From positions 682,001 through 746,000 of the forward strand of contig JAAALK010000283.1 of assembly GCA_019279435.1 (NCBI GenBank): a stretch of 64,000 bases of DNA. Direction: 5' to 3'. How positions within the stretch are numbered: the stretch's first letter is position 1; every line of letters begins with the position of its first letter. The DNA is from Zizania palustris (lineage: Eukaryota > Streptophyta > Magnoliopsida > Poales > Poaceae). The position numbers and the translations under genes were made by a program. Under the pieces are notes generated by a model. That model ran no database searches. It worked only from the letters and a program-made list of their open reading frames with translations, and was not told the DNA's origin. Shown here piece by piece: positions 19,726 through 33,077 of this stretch.

Positions 19726-22270
19726 CTTGTTTACTTGGCAAAGTGACAAAGACGCCTTTCACTAGACAGAGTGAGAGGGCGAGTGAGCTTTTGGCCATTG
19801 TACATACTGATGTGTGTGGTCCAATGAGTCACCCGGCTAGGAAAGGATTTCAATACTTTATTACTTTTACCGACGACTTTAGTAGATATGGTTGTGTCTA
19901 CTTGATGAGGCATAAGTGGGAATCCTTCAAAAAGTTCAAGGAGTTCCAGAATAAAGTACAAAATCATACGTGCAAGACAATTAAATTTCTACGATCGGAT
20001 CGTGGGGGTGAATATATATTTGAGTTATGAGTTTATTGATCATCTGAAGCAGTGTGGAATTGTTCCACAGTTGACTCCACCTAGCACGCCTCAGTGGAAT
20101 GGGGTGTCCGAGCAGAGAAACCACACTTTGTTGGATATGGTGCGGTCCATGATGAGTCACACTGATCTTCCATTATCCTTTTGGGGTGATGCTCTAGAAA
20201 CCACAACTTTCATGATTAATAAAGTTCCATCTAAGTCAATAGAGAAGATGCCATATGAGATGTGGTCTAGGAGGCATCCCAGTTTGTCTTTTCTAAAGAT
20301 TTGGGGATGTGAGGCGTATGTCAAATATATGACGTCTGACAAACTCAGTCCTGAGTCTAACAAGTGCTTCTTTATGGGGTATCCTAGGGAAACCAAAGGA
20401 TACTATTTCTATAATAGAGAGGAGGGCAAAGTGTTTGCCGCTCGAAATGGTGTATTCCTTGAGAAAGAGTTTCTCTCAAAAGGAGTTAGTGGGAGGATTG
20501 TGCATCTCAAAGAGGTTCGAGAGCCACTAAAAAGTGTTCCAGATCCCACTAAACCAGAACAGGAGGCGCAAGATGTTGCTGACCCTATTATGGATATGCC
20601 AGCCACACGAAGGTATTAGAGAGTAGTCCATGTGCTAGAGAGGTATATGTTCTTGACCAATGGACATCACGACATGTTGTTGTTGGACAACGACGAGCCC
20701 AAGACCTATGCAGAAGCAGTGATGGGATCAGACTCTAAGAAATGGCTTAGAGCTATTGGATCTGAGTTGGAGTCCATGCGTGTCAACCAAGTTTGGAACT
20801 TGGTTGATCCACCCGATTGTATAAAAACCATTGAGTGTAAATGGATTTTCAAGAAAAAAGATAGACGTTGATGGAAATGTTCACATCTATAAGGTACGAT
20901 TGGTGGCGAATGGTTTCATACAGATTCAAGGTGTTGATTATGATGAAACGTTTTTGCCCGTCACTATGCTTAAGTCTATTCGGATCATCCTAGCTATTGC
21001 CACATTTTATGATTATGATTTAAGGCAAAAGGATGTCAAGATGGCTTTCCTGAATGGAAACCTAAGTAAGGATGTGTACATGACAAAGCCTGAAGGTCTT
21101 GACTGTCCGGGGAATGCTGGGAAAGTTTGTAAGTTGCTAAAGTCCATTTATGGATTGAAGCAAGCTTCTTGGAGTTGGAATCTTCACTTTGATGAGGTAG
21201 TCAAAGGGTTTGGCTTCATCAAGAACGAAGAAGAGCCTTGTGTTTACAAAAAGGGTAGTGGGAGCTCACTTGTGTTTCTGGTCCTATATGTAGATGACAT
21301 ATTGTTGATTAGAAACGACATTCCTTTGTTGAATGTTGTCAAGACTTCACTGAAAAATATTTTTTCAATAAAAAGATCTTGGAGAGGCAGCATACATTTT
21401 GAGCATAAAGATATTATGAGATATATCAAAACGGTTAATTGGATTAAGCCAAAGTATGTACATTGACAAGATTTTGAAACAGTTCAAAATGCATAATTCC
21501 AAGAAGGGTTTTCTGCCAATGTCACATGGTATTTCTCTTAGTAAGACTCAGTTTGCTGTAACACCTGATTAGCTACAGAAGCTGAGTGCGATCTCGTATG
21601 CCTCCGCAATTGGATCCATCATGTATGCCATGTTGTGTACACGCCCAGATGTTTCATATGCTCTAAGTGTTACGAGCAGGTACCAATCGAATCTGAGTTA
21701 AAGTCACTGGGCCGTAGTAAAGAGTATCCTCAAGTACTTGAGAAGGACAGAGGAAATGTTCCTGGTATACGGTGGTGAAGAGGAGCTCGTTGTAAGTGGT
21801 TACATGGATACTAGCTTTCAAACCGATAAAGATGATTCTTGATCGCAATCTAGTTTTGTGTTCTGCCTCAATGGAGGCACAGTGAGTTAGAAGAGTTCCA
21901 AGCAAGAGACGGTGGCCGATTCTACAACAAAAGCTGAGTATATCACTGCTTTAGAAGCGGCAAAGGAGACTGTTTGGATCAGAAAGTTTGTTTCTGAGAT
22001 AGGTGTTGTTCCTAGTGCGTCTAGTCTAGTGGACCTCAATTGTGATAATAGTGATGCCATTGTGCAAGCCAAGGAGCCTAGATCGCACTAGAAGTCCAAA
22101 CATATACTTCGGCGATATCACCTGATATGTGAGATCATTGAGAGAGGTGATGTGAAGATTTGCAAGGTGCACACGGATTTTAACATGGCAGATCCGTTAA
22201 CGAAGACTCTTCCATAGCCCAAGCATGAGGCGCATATGAGCTCCATGGGTATTAGATACTTGCGTGAGTG
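19726..22270 (+). pseudogene. Copia-2 pol (integrase, RT, RNase H), broken
   Basis: The integrase core starts at once (HTDVCGP near 19805, RSDRGGEY near 20000, then NGVSEQRN for the glutamate near 20110). A linker and the KCFFMGYP box follow. Reverse transcriptase starts near 20700 (KWI...RLVA) with YVDD near 21290, and RNase H runs to about 22200 with the AEYIT box and the 3' TKTLP-like end. Frames change near 20005, 20860 and 21380, and stops interrupt throughout, e.g. 20617-20619. No product is expected. Confidence 0.9.
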
Positions 22271-23071
22271 AGTCATGTGTTTATGTAAGATGCTAGTAGA
22301 GTCTATGCTAATGTATGAGGATAATTGTTGTCTTGTTCCTTGAATAAGTATCATTTGCATTTAATTAATAAGTATGACTTGTTATGTGAAACTATTTGCT
22401 TTATGACGATGTTGTTCAAAAGGGTCCCAAATCTTGTCATCATGTGGGACAATGATGATACATGAATTAGAACATCCGACTGATTGATGATTGTGTTTCA
22501 CAGATCATAGACATAGAGATGTCAAATCAATGATGTGGACACATGATGGTGAACGTGGTGTTGGAGAGACCCACTTGAGATACTACTGAGATTGTTTTGT
22601 GACAACAGTTGTCATCTCAAAATGTGTACCTGCAGAGTCCTTGGAGCTAAGATCGTCATTTGATTCCAAAATGAGTAGTGACACACTTAGATGCTTCCTA
22701 ACGCTATTCCATAACAGGGTAGTAATAAGGGTTGTTTTCAGGTGTGTTGTGAAACATGTCTTTGGATGAGAGAGGTCAAGATGGAATTTACCCCTCCTAA
22801 TAACGGGAGAGTCATCTTTAGGTCCCTTGAGGTATTGCATTGGAAAAGTGTGTGGACATGCCACTATGACTAAGGAGTTAGTCATGATTTAAATCTGATA
22901 CTTGATCGAGTGAAAATGTCAAGCTAAACAACAAGGGTGGCACGTATCTCGCCTTGAGCTTGAGTATATCAAGGTTCATGAAAATTTGATTTTGTACGCT
23001 TTCGGTGGTCAATATTTGCTGCTAGGTACCGCTATTGATCAGTGAGTCAGAAATAGTTTCCGGTGAACAGC
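22271..23071 (+). other. Copia-2 3' untranslated region
   Basis: No coding potential that I can support. The first ~240 bp match 59620-59810 in Copia-4, confirming it as element sequence. Confidence 0.7.
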
Positions 23072-23920
23072 TGTTAGTGTACGAACCTATCGGGTCACAC
23101 ACTTAAGGGGATGGATTAAAACAAGCAAATAATAGGTTCTGGTGAAAGTGGGAGATTGAAGGTTATGCCGAAGAAAATTCAACGGATCAGAAGTTCTGGT
23201 TAATTTCTGGTTTCGATATAGAGAGCAATTGTTGCTTCGGAAGTTCCGATTCAGAATCGGGAAATTTTGTACTGATCGGAAGTTCCGATATGGTGTTGGA
23301 AGTTCTGAGGTGGGAGATAATAGATTGGATTTGTTGCTTGTCATGCTGTATTAGGAGACCTAAAATACCCTATCAGAAGTTCCTATACAGGATTAGAAGT
23401 TTCAACGTGGGCAAACAGATTAGATATGTCACGATTTTTAGGGTTTCGGGATGAGCACGAACCAAGGGCTCTCAGCCCTATATAAGGAGAGGAGGAGGAC
23501 GTCTTGGGGCAAGCAATAAGCCTAGATTAGACCTAGCCACCAAAGAGTTCTCTCCTTCCCTTCTTGATCTCAAACGTAGAGGTCAAGGATCCCCATTTAT
23601 CACGTGCGGTGCTAGCACGCTGCCGTGGGAGGTACTCCATCTCTTTACGTGTGGACTCCATGGAGGCATTGCTCCAATAGCAATGCTCGTGGACATCTAC
23701 ATGTGAATGACTACATCATCTTCATCAATTGGATCGGAGAAGGACGGCAAAGGCGAAGCAAGGAGAGGCTTGACGCGCTGCTCCAACATCTTCTTCCGCT
23801 GCACCTAGCGTGTCTTGTGCTAGAAGGCACCGATCTATGATCTTACACGCGCATGAGCCTAGGGCCATAGGGCAGAAATTTTGAATTTGCCGGCCAGCGT
23901 AGCTCCCCTATTCCCCAACA
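23072..23920 (+). repeat. Copia-2 3' LTR
   Basis: 849 bp with TGTTAG...CCAACA ends and a TATA box at 23479-23486. The first third holds spaced repeats of a GGAAGTTCYGAT-like motif. The left edge is less certain than the right: a purine-rich AGTGGGAGAT at 23145 could instead mark an LTR border. Confidence 0.68.
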
Positions 23921-24284
23921 GTTAGGGAAGTGCATCCTCGCTTATCCACACCTCGCTCCGCCCATTCCTCGGCGATCCAATCAGCAAAGACCAGTGATGT
24001 CCACGTGGAGAAGCCCACAATCACCGCTATTTGACTAGCACGTCTACAGAGTCCACATGTACAGGGATGATATTGATCTCACACCGGTGTGCACCGCTCG
24101 TGAAAATCAGGGGGAAATCTCAATCTCAACTATTGAAATCAAGAAGAAAGGGAGAGCAGAAGTGTGGAGGCTAGGCTAGAGCAAATGGGTCTTCTAAAAA
24201 CCTATATCAAAGACCTCCTCTTTCCTATTTATAATGCCAAGGTGTGGGCCTTTAACCATAATTAAACCTGTAATAGACCCAATC
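23921..24284 (-). repeat. Diverged copia LTR, left piece (interrupted by Copia-3)
   Basis: The reverse complement resembles the Copia-2 LTR: a shared GATCAAGAAG...GGCTAGG block, a minus-strand TATAAATAGG box near 24227-24236, and a shared GATCCAAT segment. It continues at 34396-34733 after the Copia-3 insertion. Confidence 0.65.
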
Positions 24285-26261
24285 TGAGAAACCAAGGGTT
24301 GGTTTCGGAGTCTGTGATGAGTGATTGACAGATTTTAACCTCTGATTCGAAGGGGTCCCTCCGAAGGGGTTCGGAGGTGGTTTCACCAAAGGGTTCGATG
24401 GGTCTTGTTGCTGCAGCTGTTGCAACGAAGTGTGCCTGTCGGAGGGGTCCGACAGTACACAATGACTTGGTTGTACCGAAAGTTTTGGTACTTTGGGCGG
24501 TACACTGGAGTGTGTGCCGAAGGATGTTTAACCGGAGAGGTCTCCGGGGTACTGAATACACTTCTATTTGTCTGTGGTGCGTAGGTGACTTCAGAGGCGA
24601 CGGACTGTTCGCAGCAGGTGAACCTGGGTAAAGCAGGAGGCTTGATGCTAGGCAAGCAGGGAGCTCGGTCACGAAGGCTGCGTGGGGTCGAGGTCGGTCC
24701 TTGGGTCAAGGTGCGCCAGGCGAAGGCAGAAAGTGCGGAGTGAGGCTCCGGCTGAAGGTACTCCAAGATGAAGTCCTCGGAGGCGAGGGACTTCGAAGGG
24801 TACTCCGAATGGAGTGACTTCGGAGTATGGTGGACAAAGTCCTCAGCAATGCGGCAAGGCGTTCGAAGTGTGCTCTGGAGGGAGACACTTGAAGGTATAC
24901 CCGGGTGAGGTTCGCCGAGGACTGTGCTCGGGAAGAGACACTGCGACAAAGTGCTCATGGAATGCTTCATGCGGAGGCCTTGGACGAAGGAGGGACTTCG
25001 AAGGGTGGTACTCTGAAGGTGGGGCTTCGGAGTGTGGTTTTCATGAAGTACTTCGGCCAAGCATGGCTTCGGTACACGGGCTGATGGAGTTCGAGCTAGG
25101 AGTAGCTGCGAAGCCGTGGTGGTCCACTCCAGAGGTGATGGTGCGAAGGCTCAAGGGCTTTGACGGCTTCGTCTCAAAACCGTCACTATATCGAAGGCTG
25201 ACTTCGATGAAGCAAAGGCCGTCAGGCTCAAGGCTTCTCACCGAAGCTACCGCACCCCTCGCGTGCGAAGGGGGCTTCAGAAGAATCCAAGACTGCAAAG
25301 GCTAACCGTGTCTGCTTTGCAAAAGCTGATGCTGTCTCCTCTGTGAAGCTGACAAAAGAAGCCTCCAAATAAAGTAGACTACCAGTTGTACCCCATGTTC
25401 TGATGAGACAAAAACAGTGTAAACCCTAGGGGTAAAGTAGTCTATTCACAGGGCTGAATAGTGCCTATAAATAGTGGAGGCTAGATAGGCAACAGTAACA
25501 CTTTGAGCGGCCATTTTTGAGCTCCTGTGCTAGCCGCCACATTCTCTGTGTTCATCCTGTGAGTTCATTTTGTGTTCCCTGTTCAAGCAATGAATCTTTG
25601 ATTATGTTTTCATTTACTGTTTGAACTTGTATGCCTACTTTGCACTGCATGCATTGATCTCTTTGAGCCTCACTTCTTCCTGTGTTGAGTGTATTGCACT
25701 AGAGTGTTTTTGGAGAAGTGTGTGAGTGTTCTGTGCATGTGAAGTGTGTTTTTCAGTGTTTGTTCGCTCTGTGTAAACTGGAGACAAGACCTCTTTGATT
25801 ACTAGCGAAGCACTGTGTCTGGCTTAAATTGAAGCCTGTTTTTCTTCTCTTAGCGAAGTCCTTAGCTCAGTGTGCTCTGTGAAGTTTAGACCTTCGGAGT
25901 ACAAAGCCTAGTACCAGTTGCTAGCGCTGAGTATTTGGTCGATGTCCTCAGAGGGAAGTCTGCTCTTACGAAGGGTGAAGTGCGAAGCCTGCTCGAAGGC
26001 ACTCAGTGTGCGAAGCCTGCACTGACTTAGCAGAGTTGAGTTTTTGGTGTTGTGGGTAGAGCGAAGTCTTCTTGACTTCGAACTTTTGCTCCTTGTGAAG
26101 CCTGGTTTCGGAGCTGTGAAATACCTCTGAACCAGAACTTCGATGGGTGTGTTCGGAGCTTATTCCGCAGAAGACAGATTCAAAACAGAAGGCTATTTTT
26201 AGTCTGAAATTTTAAAAACTCCCATTCACCACCCCCTCTAGTCGTCGTTTCTGGTCCAACA
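24285..26261 (+). repeat. Copia-3 5' LTR
   Basis: 1977 bp, TGAGAAACC...TCCAACA, with a TATA box at 25466-25473 (TATAAATA). The long minus-strand open frame across it (24383-25060) has no family features and is chance. Confidence 0.95.
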
Positions 26262-26263
26262 AT

Positions 26264-26275
26264 TGGTATCAGAGC
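26264..26275 (+). other. Copia-3 primer-binding site
   Basis: TGGTATCAGAGC two bases after the 5' LTR, the initiator tRNA-Met type. Confidence 0.93.
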
Positions 26276-26325
26276 AGGTTAAGATCACCAGTTGACCTTA
26301 ACCGGTTTTGTGATCTGTTGGCGAC

Positions 26326-28720
26326 ATGGACAGAGTTAGTAAAATACCTCTGTTTGATGGGACAGACTTTGCATACTGGAATGTGTGCATGGAGGCTTAC
26401 TTGCTAAGCTAAGGAAATGCAATTTGGGAGATTGTGGACTCACAATACTCCATCCCTGAAACTTGCACCTCTCAAACAGAGAAGGATCAGTATAATGCCA
26501 ACTCCAAGGCTAGAAATATATTGTTCATTGGTTTGAGTCGAAGTGAGTTTGATAGGGTGCAGCACCTTAGGACAGCTAGGGAGATTTGGACTACACTCAC
26601 TATTTTTCATGAGGGCTCTACACAGATTAAGGCTAGGCGCCAAAGCACATACAATCAACAATATCAGCTGTTTGTGCAGACACCTGGTGAATCTATAGAT
26701 GCCATGTTTTCTCGCTTTGATGCGATAGTGAGTAACTTGCGGTCTAACAGGACGCTTGCTTACAATGATCATGATAGGGCTATCAAGATTCTCTATGCTC
26801 TTGATCGTAGCATATGGGAAGTGAAGATATCCAGCATTGAGGAGTCTATAGGTTATGACACATTGACCTGTGATGAGCTCTTCAGCAAGCTGAAGTCCAC
26901 AGAGATTGCCAAGGCATCTCTTGTAGTGCATAGAAACTCCTTGCCACAGCCATTGGCACTAGTTTCAAGCACTAGCCGTGGCACCACTACAGAACCAAGC
27001 ACATTTGGCACTTGTGTTCTTGCAGATGGTTTTGCCTTGTCCTCCCTGGTCTCCATCACTAAGGAGCATGTGGATGCTCTGGATGATGATGAGCTTGCTC
27101 TCATTGCCAGAAGGTTCACCCGTTTTCACCATGAGAGATGGGATCAGAGGAGAAGTGGTTTTAGTGGTTGTTTTGAGTGTGGCGACACTTCTCACATCAA
27201 GACAAATTGTCCTAAACTCAAGAGGACAGATGAGAGTGAGCGCCCCAAATACCACAAAAAGGAGAGGAAACCATTTGTGAAGGGCAAGCGTGGCAAGGTG
27301 GCTAAGAGAGTAGCCAAATCCGCTTCCAAAGCTTTTGTTGCTGCTCTTAGTGACATAGACACTTCCTCAACTGAGGAGTCGGGCTCTGATGAAGAGGAGG
27401 AGTCCCCAAGGAGGGAGGAAAAGAAGGACAAGAAGGGACGAGATTTCATCGGCCTTTGCTTCATGGCCGACAGCGATCACAATGGTGATGAGCTTGACTC
27501 ATCTAAGGTACCTCTATCCTATGACCAGCTTTCAATTAAATTAGATGAACTAAATGAAGTAGTTCTTGGTCAGGATAGGTTACTTGTGCAAGCCGCTAGA
27601 GATAGAAAAGACCTTAGACTTAGGCTAGAATCTGTTTCTACTGATTATGCCATGCTTAAGTCTAGGGTTAATGATGCTGAATGTGAATCTCGCACTGTTG
27701 TCATGGGTAAGCTTGCTCAGTTGCATTCTGTGCATGCTCAAACTCTTTCTGAGCTTGAGACTGCACAGAAGCAGCTTTTGATGGTTGATTCTAGTCCTCA
27801 TGATATAAATGAATGCATGAATTGCCCCTTATTACGTGAGAGCATTAATTTACGTGATAAGCATGTTCAGGACTTAGAGGCTAGATTGGAGAGGCTCGGT
27901 AGTTCTAAGGATGTGCAACCTGTGTGTGACACTTGCATAACCCTTAAGGACCAGCTAGGCACTGTTAGAGAGTGAGCTGAACACCTCATGACTGAGAATG
28001 AGTACCTTCTTTCTGTGGTTCACAAATGCACTAAGGGAAAGGGTAGAATGGACTTGCTCTTGGCCAAGACCAAGATGTGTGCTGACAGGGCAGGGTTAGC
28101 TCTGGGATTGGGTTTTGAGATGATTCCTTCAGATAGCAAGAACAAAACTATTTTTACCTCACCCATTACCTTAGAGAAAGAAAGAGCCCTGTTAGACACT
28201 CCATCAGCCAAAAAGCCTACCCGGACTCCAAAGAAAACCACTCCTCATGCCAAGAAAATTCCTCCCAAGAAAACCACACAGCAGAAGCCCAAGGAGCCTG
28301 TGAGGATTGCTCATATGACCCATGTGAGTGCCCCTAGGAGAGTGTTTCATTGTTCCTATTGTCAGCGGGCGGTTCATCTGGTTGGGTTCTGTTTTCGTCG
28401 CATCAAGGATGAGCGACGCTCTCAGGCGATGAGTTTCTAGGACATGCATTACCCATCTCGAGGTGTGCATGAGTCTGAGTTTTACTCACGTCCTGTTTTC
28501 GAGGCTCCTCGTACTTCTCGGAGAGGTTTTGCTCCTTGAGGTGTTCACCATGTTCCATATGGTGGTAGACCCCGGGCGAGTAGCTTTGTACCTCGACAGG
28601 GTAGGAGACCTCATCATGCATTTGGGTCACAGCTTGTAGGTAGACCTCGCACTTTGCATCATTCTGATTATCATGTGCGTAAACGGTCTATTTTTACTGT
28701 GCCTACTACTCGTATCACTT
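26326..28720 (+). pseudogene. Copia-3 gag and linker (nonsense mutations)
   Basis: The frame starts at ATG 26326 and is stopped at 26410-26412 (TAA) after 28 codons. It then stays open to TGA 27973-27975, and again to TAG 28438-28440, all in one frame, which points to nonsense changes in a once continuous gag. The copia gag domain spans about 26330-26950. A CCHC knuckle (CFECGDTSHIKTNCP) is near 27170, followed by Lys-rich and acidic Ser/Glu runs, a heptad-rich region (27500-27970), and a Pro/Lys-rich tail with a Y-C-Q second finger remnant near 28360. The layout matches Copia-1 gag. Confidence 0.9.
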
Positions 28721-31700
28721 AGTGTTAGATGCCTCGTCATGTATTCAATCACCCCAGAACTGAGCGATCGAGATTTTCCTATCATATGTAGGCGCCGGAC
28801 CGAGGCTTGGAGGGCACGTGGATTATGGACTCCGGTTGTTCGCGCCATATGACCGGAGATGCAGCATGGTTCTCCAGCCTCACCACAACCAAGCAAAAGG
28901 AGCGTATCACCTTTGGCAACAATCGAAGGAGTAGAGTGAAAGGTAAAGGTGCGGTAAGAATTAACTCGAATTTCACTCTCAAAGATGTTGCTTTGGTTGA
29001 AAACTTGAGATACAATTTGCTTTCTGTATCTCAATTGCTTGATGAGGGCTTCGAAGTGCGATTCCATCGCGATACATCGCAAGTACTCAATTATGATGGC
29101 GTTATAGTTTGTAAGATCTTTCGAGTTGGGAGAGTTTTTGGAGCTGATATTTCTGAGTCATCTGGTTCTTCTCATTGCCTTGTTGCATATTCGACTTCTG
29201 AGTTTTGGAAGTGGCATAGGAGACTAGGGCATATAAGCTTTGAGTTGCTTGCTCGTCTGAGTGCCCTAGGTCTGATCCGAGGATTGCCCAAGCTCATGTT
29301 TGAGAAGAATTTAGTTTGTGCTCCTTGTCGACATGGAAAAATGATTGTCGCTTCACACTCACTAGTCACCACGGTGATGACTGAACAACCCGGAGAACTT
29401 CTCCACATGGACCCTGTAGGTCCTTCTCGGGTTAGTTCTTTAGGCGGTAAGTGGTATGTATTAGTCATTATCGACGATTTCTCTCGCTACTCTTGGATCT
29501 TCTTTCTTGCCAGCAAGGATGAAGTGTTTTCACACTTTCGGAGCTTGGCTTTGAGACTCTTCAATGAACTCCCTGGTGCATTGAAATTCATTCGAAGTGA
29601 TAATTGCAACGAGTTCAAGAACATTCTCTTTGTTAACTTTTGCATGGAGCATGGCATAAAACATTAATTCTCTACTCCGCGGGTTCCTCAACAAAACGGT
29701 GTTGTTGAGAGAAAGAACTGCACTTTGGTTGAGATGGCTAGGACGATGCTTGATGAGCACAGGACTCCTAGGAAATTCTAGGCTGAGGCCATGAACACTT
29801 CTTGTTACATCTCAAACCGAATCTTCTTGCGCTCAATTTTGAACTTGACATCTTATGAGTTACGTTTTGGGAGACAGCCCAAGGTTACTCATCTTCGAGT
29901 TTTTTGTTGCCGTTGCTTTATCCTAAAATGTGGAAATTTGGACAAATTTGAGTCGCGCTCTTCTAACGGAATCTTTTTGGGTTACACTACTCATGGTCAT
30001 TCTTATCATGTTTACAATTTGGAGACTAACACTGTAATCGAGTCATGTGATGTGACTTTTGATGAATCGACCCCCTCTGTTAGTTCCACTTTTGAACAGG
30101 CAAATGAACACAACATGGAGCAGACCCTCTTCAAAGAAGAAGATCCCAGAGAGTTCGAGGATGAACCCCTACTACCCTCGACTTCAACACCCGAAGCCAA
30201 CCCCGCTTCGACCACTTTGGCACAAGGTCCCGAAGCAACTACCTCAACTTCCGTCATCTTGGACCACTCCAACGCACAAGTTGAGGGGGAGACTGCATCC
30301 CGCCGTGAGGCTCCACATCATGTTCAAAGGATGCATCCTCCCGAACAAATCATTGGTGAGCTAGATCAAAGGGTAACACGCTCTCATGCTCATTTCATTG
30401 ATTCTGCTTTTGTTGCTTCTTTCGAGCGCTTAGATGTTAGTCATGCACTTTCTGATTCTAATTGGATCAATGCCATGCATAAAGAACTTGAAAATTTTGA
30501 GAGAAACCAAGTCTGGACTTTAGTTGATCCTCCACCAAATGTTCATTTCATTGGAACAAAATGGATTTTAAGAACAAACAAGGGAAGGACGGGACTTTAG
30601 TTAGAAACAAGGCTAGACTTGTAGCTCAAGGTTATTCTCAATTAGAAGGGATTGATTTTAGTGAGACTTTTGCACCTGTTGCGCGTCTAGAGGCCATTAG
30701 GATTTTGCTTGCCTTTGCGACATCCCGGGGATTCAAACTCTATCAAATGGATGTCAAAAGTGCATTTCTTAATGGCTTCATGGGCAAAGATGTTTATGTA
30801 AAACAACCCCCTGGCTTTGAAAACCCCAAATACCCGCATAAAGTCTTTAAACTTCATAAGGCTCTTTATGGACTCAAGCAGGCCCCTCAGGCATGGTATG
30901 ATAGACTTAAATATTTTCTGCTTGAGCGGGGTATTTGATGGGATCTGTTGATAAAACCTTGTTCACTCTCAAGCATGGCAAAGATTTTCTCCTAGTTCAG
31001 ATTTATGTGGATGATATCATCTTTGGTGGCTCTTCTTATGCTTTGGTTGCCGAGTTTGCAGATACCATGAGCAGGGAGTTCAAAATGTCCATGATGGGCG
31101 AACTCACATTTTTCCTTGGTTTGCAAATCAAGCAAAGCAAAGAAGGTACTTTTGTTCACCAGACAAAGTACACCAAGTATCTGCTCAAGAAGTTCGACAT
31201 GGCTGATGCGAAGCCCCTCGCTTCTCCAATGGCTACTTCGATAGCATTGGATCCTGACGAGGATGGAGAAGCCATAGACCAGAAGGAGTTCCGAAGCATG
31301 ATCGGCTCCCTCCTCTCCTTGACTGCTACGAGGCCAGACATACACTTTGCAGTGTGTTTGTGCGCTCATTTTCAGACTTCATCATGAGCTTCACACCGCC
31401 AAGCGGTAAAGCGCATTCTCAGGTATCTCAAACATACCCTCGAATTTGGGATTTGGTATTCTACGTCTTCCTCTCTGTGTCTTCGAGGTTATTCCAATGC
31501 GTATTTTGCTGGTTGTAGGATTGATAGGAAAAGTACCTCCGGTACTTGTCATTTTTTGGGTACTTCGTTGGTTTGCTGGTCTTCCCACAAACAGTCTAGT
31601 GTTGCACAATCAACGGATGAGGTCGAATATGTTGTTGTAGCTAGCAGTTGCTCTTAGATTTTGTGGATGATTTCCACTTTGCGGGATTTCAAGTTAGATT

Positions 31701-31957
31701 ATAAGAGTGTTCCACTTTTCTGTGATAACACAAGTGCTATTTGTATTGCAAACAACCCGGTTCATCATTCCAGAACCAAACACATTGATGTGCGATATCA
31801 TTTTCTCAGAGATCATAATGAGAAGGGTGATATTGAACTTCAATATGTTGATACCCAACACCAGCTAGCCGATATTTTCACAAAACCCCTCGATACTTCT
31901 CGTTTTTCCTACTTGCGTGGAGAACTTGGTGTTTGTCACCCTTATGGCATTTTGTGA
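28721..31957 (+). pseudogene. Copia-3 pol (protease, integrase, RT, RNase H), broken
   Basis: Protease motif WIMDSGCSRHMTG near 28820; GAG-pre-integrase WKWHRRLGH near 29210; integrase D near 29405, D near 29600 (RSDNCNEF, where the family has NGSEF) and E near 29710. Reverse transcriptase starts near 30540 with YVDD near 31010; RNase H ends with the conserved TKHIDVRYHFLRD block and TKPLD at about 31890, with a stop at 31955-31957. Breaks: TAA 29665-29667, TAG 29779-29781, frameshifts near 30590 and 30935, and a stop near 31385 with more to 31660. Integrase and RT text is close to Copia-1 but clearly diverged. Confidence 0.92.
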
Positions 31958-33065
31958 GGGGGAGCAGTTTTTTTATTGTCTTGCAAATGCTCATTATGTG
32001 TGAAATTGCATTTACATCTTTTGCACTTATATGCCTGATTTTAATTCATGTAAACATGTCAACTCAGCTCTATTTAATATGTCTGAAACATTTTGTGCAT
32101 GATTTTTCTTTCCAAAAAAATCATACTCACTGCTTAGTCTTGAATCTAGCATGTTTAGGCAGGACTGCTTTAGCTATCTTTTATCTGCTGGATAGCTAGA
32201 CTCCTTTTCTTTGGCTGCTAAACACTACAACTTGAAAAATTGTATTCATGGATATTCATCAAGTGTTAAACAATTTGTTCACTTAATTAAAAATTCAAAA
32301 ATCCATGATTTGCATGATACAAGCGAAAAAGATCTAGGTGGGTTTGTTTGTCGCACTACTCTATTCTAGACTGCTTACCATTGCACATTGGTCTGAACTG
32401 GGATAGTGTAGTGTTTGCCAAAATCACTGCCTTAAGCTTCTGATGGCTTTTCTGCCTAGGCTTGGCTTGATTGGAAAGTATAAGGTAGACAAATAGATAA
32501 CCCCTGGCATTATGAAAAGAACAACAAATTCATTGTCCATCAAGTTTTCTTTTGATGCTCCACTTGAACTGGACTTGTCTGTCTAGAGTAGAAATTGACT
32601 AGCTTTGTGCAGTCCCTGCTTCTACTTGTCTAGTTACCTTGATTAAATGGTGATGCTTTTATTTTCAAAATGATGAAATCATATGTTGTCATCATGTTTT
32701 TAGAAAATGTTAAATTGAGCTGAGCACATGAAAATTGGTATTAAAGTTGGCATATTTTTGTTTTATATGTCTTTGCAATTCTGCTCATTTCCAAGCTTTG
32801 CATCTTTTGAATGCTCCTTGATGCTTGCATTGCCAAAGGGGGGGAAATTTTTTAGTTCTCTGCAGCAAGGGGGTAAAACAAATCAGGGGGAGTTTTTATC
32901 TTGCAAAGGGAAGATTTGCCAAAGGGGCTTTAATCTTTTAAAAAGCGGGAGGAAAATTCTTTTGTCAAGTGACATGATTTGGCTCGTTTCTGAGTTTTAT
33001 GGTCACTTGTGTGCTGAAATTTTTCAAATTTTCTTGAACTTGAATTTGGTTGTCAATGCACTCAT
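31958..33065 (+). other. Copia-3 3' untranslated region with repeated polypurine tracts
   Basis: No supported gene. Purine tracts such as AAAGGGGGGGAAA (32836-32850), CAAGGGGG (near 32868) and CAGGGGGAG (near 32883) precede the true tract at 33066. Serial tracts are typical of SIRE/Maximus elements. Confidence 0.75.
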
Positions 33066-33077
33066 CAAGGGGGAGAT
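33066..33077 (+). other. Copia-3 polypurine tract
   Basis: CAAGGGGGAGAT directly before the 3' LTR, identical to the Copia-1 tract. Confidence 0.92.

Larger units (their letters stand above)
19726..23920 (+). mobile_element. Copia-2: decayed Ty1/copia element, 3' part
   Basis: The plus-strand integrase to RNase H region, a ~800-bp 3' region and a 3' LTR. The 5' part was displaced left of the window by Tat-B. It is closely related to Copia-4 (56601-59810), which has the same domain text and the same downstream sequence. Confidence 0.88.

Noticed and set aside
23145..23155. AGTGGGAGAT as the Copia-2 polypurine tract and LTR border
   Set aside because: Plausible, but TGTTAG at 23072 pairs better with the ...CCAACA end and matches the reversed end of the related LTR at 34731; left as an uncertainty.
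24383..25060. 225-codon minus-strand open frame
   Set aside because: It lies inside the Copia-3 5' LTR across the U3 region, has no family features, and is disrupted in the 3' LTR.
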